Assembly: GCA_020633055.1 (NCBI GenBank) | Contig: JACKEJ010000009.1 | Location: forward strand, 124,001 to 188,000 | Origin: Sandaracinaceae bacterium | GTDB lineage: Bacteria > Myxococcota_A > Polyangia > Polyangiales > Houyiibacteriaceae | DNA length: 64,000 bases | Reading direction: 5' to 3' | Shown here: in pieces, positions 8,126 through 15,916 of the stretch | How positions within the stretch are numbered: position 1 is the first letter of the stretch | Layout of the letters: each line of letters opens with the position of its first letter | The notes under the pieces: generated by a model | Database searches by the model: none | Seen by the model: only the letters and a program-made list of their open reading frames with translations | Told to the model about the DNA's origin: nothing | Program-made: the position numbers and the translations under genes

Positions 8126-9346
8126 TCAGCCGTGCTGCCGCAGCGCGTCGAGCGCGTCGGTGACGTCTCCCTGCGCCTCCGCGCGGACCACGCGCACCGC
8201 CAATAGGCACGCGGGATGCCGTGGCAGCGCGAGCAAGTGGTGTGTCGCCGTCACACCGCGCGCCGTCAGCCAGTCCAGCGGGTCGCCGTCGGCCGACGCA
8301 CCCCACGTGCGCAGCAGCGTGCCCAGCACGTCGCGCTCCAGCAGCTCTCCTTCCCGAGCCAGCGTTTGTCCGGTGGGTGCGTGCAGGATCGCGGCGCCGC
8401 TGATGCCCGCGACCGCGAGCGCGCGCTCCACCAGGTCGCCCAGCCCGCTCAGCCAGTCCGGCGTGGACCAGGCGCCGGTGATGCCGTCCAGCGACACGTC
8501 GAAGTCGGTGTCGGTCACGGGCGGCCGGCTGCTCGAGTGGTGGGCCTCGAAGCCCAGCTCGGCCAGGGTGTACGTGAACTCCTCTGGGTAGCGCTGTGAT
8601 CCGGGGACGAAGACGGCCTCGGCGTTGCGCATCTCGTCCAGGTTTTCGACGCGCGCCCTCAGCCAGCGTGCGATCTGTTGCCGCAGCGCGTCCTGATCGG
8701 CCAAGCCCCACTCCACCAGCACCGTCGCGAAGTTGCGTCCGGTGGTGCGGCAGTCCTCGAGCACGGCGCGCAGGTCTTCGGAGGGCACGCTGGGCCCCAC
8801 CAGTTCCGGCAGCGAAACCGGGTTGGACGAGAGCTGCACCCACGCGAGTCGTCCGCGGACGACATGCGCGCGGCCGAAGACGCCACCCGCGCGCAGCGTG
8901 AGCTCGCCCGTCTGGCCACCGTCCAAGACCTCCGAAAGCGCGTCGAACACGCGCCGCGGAGCGTGCTGCTCCAGCGTTCGCAAGCCTGTCTTCAGCCGCC
9001 CCACCAGCTCCATGTGGTCCACGGGGCGATGCACCGTGTCGTCGGCCCCCGCGTCGAGCGCGTCCAGCGTCTCGTCGCGCGTGCCGTGGCGGGTCATCGC
9101 GATGATGTACACGGCGCGGCCCGCCGCGCGGAGCTCGGCGGCGAGGTCGGCGCGTTGCAGGATCTCCGCGTCCACCACCACCAGGCGCGCCCCCGGCTGC
9201 GCGTGGAACACCGCGAGGCATCCAGCGGCGCTGTCCGTCTCTGCCACGTGGTGACCCGCACGTCGCAGCGCCTTCGCCACGAAAGAGCAGGTCGTGTGAA
9301 CCGGGTCCACCAAGATCAACGCCGCGCTCGGTGTGGGGCTCGTCAC
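8126..9346 (-). CDS. Response-regulator receiver fused to a DUF4388/PATAN-like domain
   Basis: A 406-residue protein from GTG 9346. The N-terminal ~120 residues form a CheY-like receiver (ALILVDPVHTTCSF, then VVVDAEIL and DAGADDTVHRPVD). The probable phospho-acceptor position is D in LVVVDAE. A DUF4388-like segment follows (~135-250: GQTGELTLRAGGVFGRAHVVRGRLAW), a module common in myxobacterial gliding and signalling proteins. The C-terminal ~120 residues are helical with a possible roadblock-like end. A TACAAT hexamer at 9359-9354 (minus strand) ends 7 bases before the GTG, so the mRNA may be leaderless, but no good -35 is seen. It shares its upstream region with the divergent zinc-ribbon gene. 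Confidence 0.6.
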   Translation of the reverse strand: MTSPTPSAALILVDPVHTTCSFVAKALRRAGHHVAETDSAAGCLAVFHAQPGARLVVVDAEILQRADLAAELRAAGRAVYIIAMTRHGTRDETLDALDAGADDTVHRPVDHMELVGRLKTGLRTLEQHAPRRVFDALSEVLDGGQTGELTLRAGGVFGRAHVVRGRLAWVQLSSNPVSLPELVGPSVPSEDLRAVLEDCRTTGRNFATVLVEWGLADQDALRQQIARWLRARVENLDEMRNAEAVFVPGSQRYPEEFTYTLAELGFEAHHSSSRPPVTDTDFDVSLDGITGAWSTPDWLSGLGDLVERALAVAGISGAAILHAPTGQTLAREGELLERDVLGTLLRTWGASADGDPLDWLTARGVTATHHLLALPRHPACLLAVRVVRAEAQGDVTDALDALRQHG

Positions 9347-9442
9347 ACGCTGGATTGTATCCGATGGCGCGCGCCGGCGGCGGCATTCCTCGGCGTGGGC
9401 CAAAGTGGTCCATTCGCGCTGGGACGTGTCATCCTCGGACCG

Positions 9443-10810
9443 ATGTACTGCCAAGCCTGCGGCGCCAAGAACACCGAGGACGCTCGGTTCTGCAACATGT
9501 GTGGTTCCAGCATCGCGGCCGCGGGTGCCCCCGGTGGACCCATCGCGGCGCCCACCCAGGTGGGGCTCGGGGCAGCGGCGGGACCCGACCCGAAGGGCAT
9601 TAACGTGCCCTTGGCTCACGCGGCCACCGTTCAAGGGACGCTGGTGGGCGCCCCTGGGCACCCCGCGCCGCAGGCCGCGCTGCCACAGGCTGCGGCGCCA
9701 CAGGCTACGGCTCAGGCAAAGGCGCCAGCACACTTCGGGCCGCACACGATGGAGCTGGAGGGGCCCTCCGGGTACCTGCCGTCGGCCATGAACAACACCA
9801 TGAGCGTCTCCCTCGAGGCCATCGGGGTGCGCTCCAGTCGCCGTACGTGGGCGGTGATCGCGCTCGCCTCGGTTGGCCTCGTCGCGCTGGGCGCGCTGGG
9901 CATGCGGTGCAGCACGGGCCCTACCCAAGTGGCCAGTGGCGGCGCCGATCCGGACGACCCCTTCGTCATCGGCACGCCCGTTCCCGAAGGCGAGGCGGCG
10001 CCCGGCGTGGACTTCGTGACGGGCACCAACGAGCCCGGCGGCGGGGCCCCGGCTACGCCCAGTGGGGGCACTGCACCGAGCGGCGGCAGTGGCACGTCGG
10101 GTGGTGGCTCGCACGGCGCCACCGCACAGACGGGCCGCGGGACGTCTGGCAGCGGCGGCGGTGCCGGAGGGACGAGCGGTCGCGGTAGCGCGTCGAGCGG
10201 TTCCAGCGGTGCGGGAGGCGGGTCGGCGAGCGCGAGCTCGGGCAGCGGCTCGAGCTCGGGCAGCGGCTCGGCAGCCAGCGGCTCGGGCCACAGCGGTACG
10301 GGGACCAGCAGCGGTACGGGGACCAGCAGCGGGACGGGCGCGGGCAGTGGCTCTGGCAGTGCGGGATCTGGCAGCGGTGGCAGTGGCGGCGCTGGCTCGG
10401 GCTCGAACAGCGGGAGCGCGAGCGGGTCCGAGAGCGGGAGCGGCTCGGGGACCGGGTCGGGTTCCGGCGGTGGCGACGCCCCTGCGGGCGGGGGCGATGC
10501 GCCTGCGGAGCGCGACATCGAGATGGACATGTACGCCGGACGCGTGCGTTTCTTGATCAGCCGCTACTACGCCGCGCGCGCCGCCACCTGCTTCGACCGC
10601 GCCACGCGCGAGGACCCCTCCATCAGCGGCACGGTTACCATGGGCATGACCATCGGCAGTGATGGCGCGGTATCCAGCGCGCGCGTCGTGCGCAACAGCA
10701 CGGGAAACGCGTCGCTCGGCACGTGCTTGCAGAACGAGATCCGCCAGTGGCGCCTGTCTCCGCCCCCGGGCGGCGAGAGCGTCACCATGAACCTCCCGTT
10801 CTCGCGCTGA
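9443..10810 (+). CDS. Zinc-ribbon, transmembrane, AgmX/TonB-like C-terminal protein
   Basis: Starts at ATG 9443 and encodes 455 residues. Residues 3-20 form a two-CxxC zinc ribbon (CQACG...CNMCG). A proline/alanine-rich cytoplasmic linker follows, then one membrane span (~135-155, WAVIALASVGLVALGALGM), and about 150 residues of Gly/Ser/Thr low complexity. The last ~95 residues are an AgmX/PglI-type C-terminal domain related to TonB (AARAATCFDRATREDP, GTVTMGMTIGSDGAVSSARVV, then SLGTCLQNEIRQWRL). Proteins of this shape in myxobacteria belong to gliding or envelope-energising systems. No ExbB/ExbD-like neighbours are present, so its partner is unknown. Confidence 0.65.
   Translation: MYCQACGAKNTEDARFCNMCGSSIAAAGAPGGPIAAPTQVGLGAAAGPDPKGINVPLAHAATVQGTLVGAPGHPAPQAALPQAAAPQATAQAKAPAHFGPHTMELEGPSGYLPSAMNNTMSVSLEAIGVRSSRRTWAVIALASVGLVALGALGMRCSTGPTQVASGGADPDDPFVIGTPVPEGEAAPGVDFVTGTNEPGGGAPATPSGGTAPSGGSGTSGGGSHGATAQTGRGTSGSGGGAGGTSGRGSASSGSSGAGGGSASASSGSGSSSGSGSAASGSGHSGTGTSSGTGTSSGTGAGSGSGSAGSGSGGSGGAGSGSNSGSASGSESGSGSGTGSGSGGGDAPAGGGDAPAERDIEMDMYAGRVRFLISRYYAARAATCFDRATREDPSISGTVTMGMTIGSDGAVSSARVVRNSTGNASLGTCLQNEIRQWRLSPPPGGESVTMNLPFSR
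10030..10490 (+). repeat. Low-complexity Gly/Ser/Thr-coding stretch
   Basis: Degenerate short repeats of GGC-AGC/TCG type encode about 150 residues that are almost all Gly, Ser, Thr and Ala. An exact local duplication (AGCGGTACGGGGACC, near 10303-10332) is visible. The stretch is a flexible periplasmic spacer and likely varies in length between strains. Confidence 0.8.
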
Positions 10811-10908
10811 GGCAGGCGCGGGAGTGGCGTCCGTGGGGCAAGCGGGACAGGGTTGACGCACACCCGCCTGCCGCGCAGCGCCGCGGCGGCCTCGCACGGA
10901 CTCCAGCC

Positions 10909-11802
10909 TTGACCCCCATCTCGCGACGCTTCCCCCTCTCCACCGGCATCACCCTCGCGGGCGATCTCTACATCCAGGCACAGGGCGTGGGCCCGGAGAC
11001 CCCGCTGCACGACACACCCCTCGTGCTCTTCTTGCACGGCGGTGGCCAGACCCGACACGCGTGGGGCGGCGCGGCCGAGCGGCTGGCCGAAGAGGGCTTC
11101 CCAGCGCTGAGCATCGATCACCGGGGCCACGGGGACAGCTCCTGGGCCAGAGACGGTGACTACCTCTTCCCGCGCTTCGCGGACGACCTCGAGGCCTTGC
11201 TCCCGCTGCTGGGCGCGAAGCCCATCGTGGTGGGGGCGTCCCTCGGCGGTCTCAGCGCCATGGCGGTCGAGGCGCGTCAGCCCGGAGTCACGGACGGCAT
11301 CGTGCTGGTGGACGTCACGCCCCGCCTCGAGCGCGAGGGGGTCATGCGCATCATCGAGTTCATGATGGCGCGCAAGGACGGCTTCGCCTCCCTCGACGAG
11401 GTGAGCGAGTACGTCGCGTCGTTCTTGCCGCATCGTCCGCGTCCCAAGAGCACGGCGGGCCTCGAGAAGAACCTGCGCCGGGGCGAGGACGGGCGCTACC
11501 GCTGGCACTGGGACCCGTGCGTGCTCGACGCTTGGAAGCCAGGTCGCTACTCGGACAGTGAGGCCCAGGAGCTGATCGAGCAGCGTCTGGAGGGGGCGCG
11601 CCGCCTGAGCGTGCCGGCGCTGCTCGTGCGCGGTCGGATGAGCGACGTGGTCAGCGAGGAGAGCGCGCAGGAGTTCCTCGCGTGTTGTCCACACGCCGAG
11701 TACGTGGACCTCGAGGGCGCCGCGCACATGGTGGCCGGCGACAAGAACGACGCTTTCGGGGACGTGGTGCTCGACTTCGTGCGCCGTCTGCGCCATAAGT
11801 AG
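10909..11802 (+). CDS. Alpha/beta hydrolase
   Basis: A 297-residue hydrolase. The start is inferred at TTG 10909; the frame is open further upstream but recognisable sequence begins near RFPLSTGITLAGD. Motifs are in the usual order: oxyanion HGGGQTRHAWG (residues ~44-54), nucleophile elbow GASLGG (~112-117, Ser), acid residue in RGRMSDVV (~245) and a late His in EGAAHMVAG (~273). The family includes ester, epoxide and C-C bond hydrolases, and the substrate is not predictable here. The stop codon TAG lies inside an 18-bp perfect palindrome that also precedes the flavin reductase gene 59 bases downstream. The two genes may form one unit or be separated by that operator. Confidence 0.75.
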   Translation: MTPISRRFPLSTGITLAGDLYIQAQGVGPETPLHDTPLVLFLHGGGQTRHAWGGAAERLAEEGFPALSIDHRGHGDSSWARDGDYLFPRFADDLEALLPLLGAKPIVVGASLGGLSAMAVEARQPGVTDGIVLVDVTPRLEREGVMRIIEFMMARKDGFASLDEVSEYVASFLPHRPRPKSTAGLEKNLRRGEDGRYRWHWDPCVLDAWKPGRYSDSEAQELIEQRLEGARRLSVPALLVRGRMSDVVSEESAQEFLACCPHAEYVDLEGAAHMVAGDKNDAFGDVVLDFVRRLRHK

Positions 11803-11815
11803 AACATGTTCTACT
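11798..11815. promoter_or_regulatory. 18-bp perfect palindrome, candidate TetR/KstR-like operator
   Basis: AGTAGAACATGTTCTACT reads the same on both strands over all 18 bases. It covers the hydrolase stop codon and lies 46 bases before the flavin reductase ATG. Its core fits the TnnAACnnGTTnnA pattern described for KstR-type TetR repressors of actinobacterial sterol catabolism. No T-tract follows, so it is not a terminator. Two TetR genes are in the window (13371-14036 and 48321-49016); which protein binds here is unknown. Confidence 0.55.
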
Positions 11816-11861
11816 GTTGCGGTGCGCTGCGCCCCGCGGCGTTCGAGTTGGAGTGACGGAC

Positions 11862-12338
11862 ATGGCGGTCGATGCGGAAGTCTTCAAGCAAGGGCTCCGG
11901 CGCTGGGCGAGCGGCGTGACGGTGGTCACGGCCAAGAGCGGCGATCGGCAGCACGGCATGACGGTCTCGGCCTTCTCCAGCGTCTCAGCCGACCCCCCGC
12001 TGGTGCTCATCTGCGCCAACCGCTCGTCGCGCACGAACGGCGTCATCAGCGAGGGCGGCCGCTTCACGGTCAACGTGCTCGCGTCCGACCAGCAGGACGT
12101 CAGCGGCGTTTTCGCGTCGTCCAAGCTCGAGGACTCGCGCTTCGACCACGTCGCGTGGCATCCGGGCGAGGGCGGGGTGCCCGTGATCGACGGCGCGTTG
12201 GTGAACCTCGAGTGCCGCGTCGAGTCCAGCTACGACCACGGCAGCCACACCATCTACATCGGCTACGTCGAGGTCGCGCACGTTCAGGACAAGCGCCCGC
12301 TGCTGTACTACGACGGCGGCTATCGCGACGTCGGCTGA
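11862..12338 (+). CDS. Flavin reductase-domain protein (FMN-binding)
   Basis: A 158-residue protein from ATG 11862, preceded by TTGGAG at a spacing of about 10. It has the flavin reductase-like split-barrel pattern: RRWASGVTVVTA near the N-terminus, GMTVSAFSSVSADPPLVLICANRSS for flavin binding, and the end HTIYIGYVEVAH...PLLYYDGGYR. This matches the short reductase partners of two-component flavin monooxygenases (HpaC/HsaB-like), which supply reduced FMN or FAD. No oxygenase component is adjacent. An upstream palindromic operator suggests repression by a TetR-type regulator. It converges on the hydroxylase gene. Confidence 0.85.
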   Translation: MAVDAEVFKQGLRRWASGVTVVTAKSGDRQHGMTVSAFSSVSADPPLVLICANRSSRTNGVISEGGRFTVNVLASDQQDVSGVFASSKLEDSRFDHVAWHPGEGGVPVIDGALVNLECRVESSYDHGSHTIYIGYVEVAHVQDKRPLLYYDGGYRDVG

Positions 12339-12360
12339 CGCGTTTTGGCCACGCCGGTCT

Positions 12361-12426
12361 CGGGCAGCGCGCCTAGCGCGGAAGCGCCCTTCACGGGCAG
12401 CGCGCCTAGCGCGGAAGCGCCCTTCA
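12361..12426. repeat. Two perfect 33-bp tandem repeats between convergent genes
   Basis: Bases 12361-12393 and 12394-12426 are identical. Each unit can fold: CGCGC/GCGCG arms around CTA, nested in a GGGC/GCCC outer stem. The array lies between the stops of the flavin reductase and the hydroxylase and includes the hydroxylase stop codon. No T-tract follows either way. It may act as a bidirectional transcription barrier or be a small mobile or recombinogenic intergenic repeat. Confidence 0.8.
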
Positions 12427-13371
12427 GGGGACGGCCAGGCCGGGTGCACCCCCGACGTTCACGGGTGCAGAAGACGTGGCGCTGGTCAGCTGGCGCGCCG
12501 CCTGGGCCTCGTCGCGCATCACCTTGGCGGTGCGCCCCGTGCCGTCCTCGCGCCAGCCCGGCGGCATGAACACGGCGCCCAGCTTGCCCCGCAGCGTCGC
12601 CGCGTGACGCACGTCGCGCACGATGGCGGCCCACTCGTGGAACGCGATGCGCACGGGGTTGTAGGTCTCGATGTTCGTGGTGAGCCCGTAGTCCACCTTC
12701 TCGTCCGGTAGCTCGGCCTGGAACGTGCCGAAGAGCTTGTCCCAGATGATCAAGATGCCGCCGTGGTTGCGGTCCAGGTAGAGGGCGTTGCGGCCATGAT
12801 GCACGCGGTGGTGCGAGGGGGAGTTGAACACCTTCTCGAACCAGCCCATCCCGCCGATCAGCTCGGTGTGGATCCAGTACTGGTAGACCAGGCTGATGGT
12901 CTGGGCGAGCAGGATCATCTCCACGCTGAAGCCCAGCAGCGGCAGCGGCACCCAGAACAGCGGCCCCGTGATGGGCGTGGTCCACGACTGACGCAGCGCG
13001 GTCGAGAGGTTGTAGTGCGTCGACGAGTGGTGGTTCACGTGCGCAGCCCACAGCGCGCGCACCTCGTGGTGGCTGCGGTGGAACCCGTAGTAACAGAAGT
13101 CCTCGGCCACGATCAGCAGCACGACGCTCCACCAGGTGAAGGGGATGTCGAACAAACGGAACTCGAAGAGCCACAGGTAGAGCGCCAGCGCCGCCAGCTT
13201 CGCGACGGCGTTCACGGCCAGCATGCCGAGGCCCATGGAGAGTGAAGCCGCCGTGTCCTTCGGCGTGTAGCCGATCAGCTCGCCCTGCTCGCGTTGGCGA
13301 TGCACCAACAGGCGCCACTCCACCAGCATGGAGACGATGAAGAACGGGATGACGTAGAAGATGGGCTGCAT
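12424..13371 (-). CDS. Fatty acid hydroxylase/sterol desaturase family membrane protein
   Basis: A 315-residue integral membrane protein. The start ATG 13371 overlaps the TetR stop (TGATG), with GGAAG 6 bases upstream. The di-iron His clusters are all present: HRSHH (~95-99), HVNHH (~111-115), a YWIHTE His (~167) and HHRVHH (~186-191), between hydrophobic segments at ~5-20, ~45-75 and ~140-165. The family inserts hydroxyls or double bonds into fatty acyl or sterol substrates at membranes. Translational overlap with the TetR gene indicates joint control. Its position beside the divergent PUFA synthase operon suggests a substrate or product of lipid tailoring, but this is inference. Confidence 0.85.
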   Translation of the reverse strand: MQPIFYVIPFFIVSMLVEWRLLVHRQREQGELIGYTPKDTAASLSMGLGMLAVNAVAKLAALALYLWLFEFRLFDIPFTWWSVVLLIVAEDFCYYGFHRSHHEVRALWAAHVNHHSSTHYNLSTALRQSWTTPITGPLFWVPLPLLGFSVEMILLAQTISLVYQYWIHTELIGGMGWFEKVFNSPSHHRVHHGRNALYLDRNHGGILIIWDKLFGTFQAELPDEKVDYGLTTNIETYNPVRIAFHEWAAIVRDVRHAATLRGKLGAVFMPPGWREDGTGRTAKVMRDEAQAARQLTSATSSAPVNVGGAPGLAVP

Positions 13372-14036
13372 CACACGCTTCCTTTCGTGGGGTCCGTGAC
13401 GGCGGTGCTGCGCGTGCCAGCGCCAGCCACCAGGCCGCGCAAGAGCTCTTGGCGCGCGATGCGCTCGATCAGCGCGAGCTCGCGGTCGCTGTCGTCCTCC
13501 GTCGGGATCACGCTCGCGGCCAGCGCGGCTCCCTGCATCATGTTCATGATGCTGAGGATCATCGCGTCGAAGTCGGGGTTCTGGCGCGCGGCGTCCGGGA
13601 ACAGGGCGCGCGCCTCGGCCAGCAAGTTCTGCCGATGCGCGGCGAGCACGGGCGTGACGATGCTGGCCAACTCACGGTCGGTGCGCGCCGCGAGGTACAG
13701 CTCGAACGCGGCCTGCAGCGTGGGCGAGCAGAAGATGTCCCACAGGATGCGGATGGCCGCGCCCAGGCGGTCGGCGCGCTGGTCGCGCACGAGGCGTCCA
13801 CGGAAGTCTTCGACCAGCTCGGTGAACAGCTGTTGCAGCGCGTCTCCCAGCAGGGCGTGCTTGCTGGGGAAGTGCTTGAAGAGCGCGCCCTGGCTCACCT
13901 TGGCGCGCTTGGCGATGTTGGTGGTGGACGCGCCCGCGTAGCCCTCGGCGACGAGCGCGTCCACGGCGGCCGAGAGCAGGCGCGCGCGGGTGGCGATGCT
14001 GCGGGCTTGGGTGGGAGGGTTCGTCGACGCGCTCAT
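13371..14036 (-). CDS. TetR-family transcriptional regulator beside the pfa operon
   Basis: A 221-residue protein from ATG 14036. The N-terminal helix-turn-helix is clear: LLSAAVDALVAEGYAGASTT, then NIAKRAKVSQGALFKHFPSK. The remaining ~155 residues are the helical ligand and dimer domain. The gene is transcribed with the hydroxylase and divergently from pfa1. A 26-bp inverted repeat covers its -35 box, the expected position for autorepression. The -10 box lies only 6 bases from the ATG, so the transcript is predicted to be leaderless. It is a good candidate for a lipid-responsive repressor of the hydroxylase and possibly of pfa. Confidence 0.85.
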   Translation of the reverse strand: MSASTNPPTQARSIATRARLLSAAVDALVAEGYAGASTTNIAKRAKVSQGALFKHFPSKHALLGDALQQLFTELVEDFRGRLVRDQRADRLGAAIRILWDIFCSPTLQAAFELYLAARTDRELASIVTPVLAAHRQNLLAEARALFPDAARQNPDFDAMILSIMNMMQGAALAASVIPTEDDSDRELALIERIARQELLRGLVAGAGTRSTAVTDPTKGSV

Positions 14037-14042
14037 GGGCCC

Positions 14043-14071
14043 ACGATAGCCGGCAAGAAAGAAAGTGACAA
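14043..14071 (-). promoter_or_regulatory. Promoter of the TetR-hydroxylase operon, predicted leaderless
   Basis: On the minus strand TTGTCA (14071-14066) and TATCGT (14048-14043) are 17 bases apart, matching 5/6 and 4/6 consensus positions. The -10 box ends 6 bases before the ATG at 14036, so transcription should start at or next to the initiation codon. The -35 box is inside the inverted repeat 14058-14083. Confidence 0.55.
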
Positions 14072-14083
14072 GTCACTTTCTTT
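14058..14083. promoter_or_regulatory. 26-bp inverted repeat, probable TetR operator
   Basis: AAAGAAAGTGAC (14058-14069) and GTCACTTTCTTT (14072-14083) are perfect inverted arms with a 2-base centre. The repeat covers the -35 element of the adjacent TetR gene and ends 208 bases before pfa1. Size, symmetry and position are those of a TetR-family autoregulatory operator. Confidence 0.7.
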
Positions 14084-14171
14084 TCCAGCTGACGAATTTT
14101 CCGTAGACCGGCGGTTCGGGCGCCTGGGCCACGGGTCGAAGGTGTCCGCGGCTGGGTCCATATCAGCGAAT

Positions 14172-14189
14172 TCCGTAACGATTTACGGA
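14172..14189. promoter_or_regulatory. Inverted repeat upstream of pfa1, candidate operator
   Basis: TCCGTAA and TTACGGA are perfect 7-base arms around CGAT. The site lies about 100 bases before the pfa1 start, in the AT-richer part of the divergent intergenic region. It differs from the TetR-proximal repeat, so a second regulator may act on pfa. No convincing -35/-10 pair for pfa1 was found. Confidence 0.35.
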
Positions 14190-14291
14190 CCGGAGACCCT
14201 AAATGACCGAACCGTGACAAAAGCGTTTGGCCGCCCGGGCTAAGCCCAGATCCGCTTGTGTGGTGCGCTGTGCGCCACGCTCCGGAGCTCC

Positions 14292-15911
14292 ATGACCGTC
14301 GATTTGATCCCCCTCGGGGCCGTTCGGACGTCCACCCCCCCGGCGTTCGAGGCCCCCGCGCTCGTTGCGGCTGCGCACGCGGTCCGTCGCCCCTGCTTCA
14401 TCCTGCGCGACCCGGTCACCGGCATGGTCGGCGTCTCGCTCGAAGGCGACGCGCTCTCGACGCGCGAGCTGAACGGACACCCCACGTACCCGCTGCTCGG
14501 CTCGCTGCCTGCGCTGTACCCCGAGTGGCTCGGGGACCGCGGCTTCAACGAGGTGCACGGCACGCGCTTCGCGTACATCGCCGGTGCGATGGCGAACGGC
14601 ATCGCCACCACCGACCTCGTCATCGCGATGGCCGAGAACGGCATGCTCGGCTTCTTCGGCTCGGCCGGGCTCACGCGTCCGCGGGTGGAGCAGGCGCTCG
14701 ACACGCTCACCGCGCGGCTGGGCGACCGGCTGCCTTGGGGCATGAACCTGATCCACTCGCCCAACGAGCCGGACCTCGAGGAGTCCATCGCGGACCTGTA
14801 CATTCGCCGTGGTGTGCGGCGCGTCTCGGCCTCGGCCTACATGGGGCTGACCGAGCCCATCGTGCGCTACGCGTGCACGGGGCTGCGGCGCGGCGCGGAC
14901 GGCCGCATCGAGCGGCAGAATTTCGTCTTCGCGAAGATCAGCCGCCCCGAGACCGCGCGGCGCTTCCTCACCCCCGCGCCCGCCGCCATCCTCGAGGCGC
15001 TGGTCAGCAAGGGGCAGCTCACGCGCGAAGAGGCCGAGCTCGCCGCGCTCGTGCCCGTCGCCGAGGACATCACCATGGAGGCCGACTCGGGCGGCCACAC
15101 CGACAACCAGACGCTCACGGCGGTGTTCCCCGTGATCATGCGCCTGCGCGACGACCTCACGCGCGAGCACGGCTACACGCGCCCCATCCGCGTGGGCGCG
15201 GCGGGCGGTCTCGGCACTCCGTCGGCCATCGCCGCAGCCTTCTCGTTGGGCGCGGCCTACGTGCTGACGGGCTCCGTCAACCAAGGGGCGCTGCAGGGCG
15301 GGCTGTGCACGTACGGCAAGCAGCTGCTGGCCCAGGCCTCCATGGGCGACGTCATCATGGCGCCGGCGGCGGACATGTTCGAGCTGGGCGTGAAGGTGCA
15401 GGTCCTCAAGCGCGGCACGCTCTTCGGGCCGCGCGCGCTGAAGCTCTACGAGATCTACACGCGCCACGACAGCCTCGAGTCGCTGCCCGACAGCGTGCGC
15501 GGTCCGCTCGAGAAGCAGATCCTCGGGCAGCCCTGGCAGGACGTGTGGGCCGGCACGCGCGACTTCTTCCTCACGCGCAACCCGGCCGAGGTGGAGCGCG
15601 CCGAGCGCGAGCCCAAGCACAAGATGGCGCTCGTCTTCCGCTGGTACCTCGGCCTCTCGTCCAAGTGGGCGATCGCGGGCGACGAGGCGCGGCGCATGGA
15701 CTACCAGATCTGGTGTGGCCCCGCGCAGGGGGCATTCAACGACTGGGTGCGCGGCAGCTTCCTCGAGCCGCCCGAGGCGCGCGACGCCGTGCAGATCGCT
15801 TTCAACCTCCTCGAGGGCGCCGCCGTCATCACGCGCGCCCAGCAGCTCCGTACCTACGGCGTACCGATGCCCGCGGCCGCCTTCGATTTCTCTCCCCGAC
15901 CCCTCGCGTGA
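14292..15911 (+). CDS. pfa1: PUFA synthase enoyl reductase subunit (PfaD-type)
   Basis: A 539-residue protein from ATG 14292 (GGAG lies 4 bases upstream; an in-frame upstream start is possible). It is the stand-alone trans-acting enoyl reductase of polyunsaturated fatty acid synthases, related to 2-nitropropane dioxygenase FMN enzymes: LALVIAMAENGMLGFFGSAGL-like barrel start (about 110-130), MNLIHSPNEPDLE, MEADSGGHTDNQT (~260-272), and GAAGGLGTPSAIAAAFSLGAAYVLTGSVNQ (~300-330) for FMN phosphate. It reduces enoyl intermediates on the ACPs of Pfa2. The stop overlaps a possible GTG start of pfa2, so the two are translationally coupled. Gene order pfa1-pfa2-pfa3 matches terrestrial myxobacterial clusters. 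Confidence 0.92.
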   Translation: MTVDLIPLGAVRTSTPPAFEAPALVAAAHAVRRPCFILRDPVTGMVGVSLEGDALSTRELNGHPTYPLLGSLPALYPEWLGDRGFNEVHGTRFAYIAGAMANGIATTDLVIAMAENGMLGFFGSAGLTRPRVEQALDTLTARLGDRLPWGMNLIHSPNEPDLEESIADLYIRRGVRRVSASAYMGLTEPIVRYACTGLRRGADGRIERQNFVFAKISRPETARRFLTPAPAAILEALVSKGQLTREEAELAALVPVAEDITMEADSGGHTDNQTLTAVFPVIMRLRDDLTREHGYTRPIRVGAAGGLGTPSAIAAAFSLGAAYVLTGSVNQGALQGGLCTYGKQLLAQASMGDVIMAPAADMFELGVKVQVLKRGTLFGPRALKLYEIYTRHDSLESLPDSVRGPLEKQILGQPWQDVWAGTRDFFLTRNPAEVERAEREPKHKMALVFRWYLGLSSKWAIAGDEARRMDYQIWCGPAQGAFNDWVRGSFLEPPEARDAVQIAFNLLEGAAVITRAQQLRTYGVPMPAAAFDFSPRPLA

Positions 15912-15916
15912 TCCCC

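Noticed and set aside
12361..12426. CRISPR array
   Set aside because: Only two directly adjacent units with no spacer and no cas genes nearby.
12320..13318. Alternative reading frame with KGASALGALP duplicated residues
   Set aside because: Shadow of the hydroxylase gene; the duplication is the 33-bp intergenic DNA repeat read in a non-coding frame.
14258..15916. N-terminal extension of the pfa2 frame across pfa1
   Set aside because: The translation is Arg-rich and motif-free, while pfa1 in the other frame is a complete enoyl reductase; KS sequence begins only after 15917.
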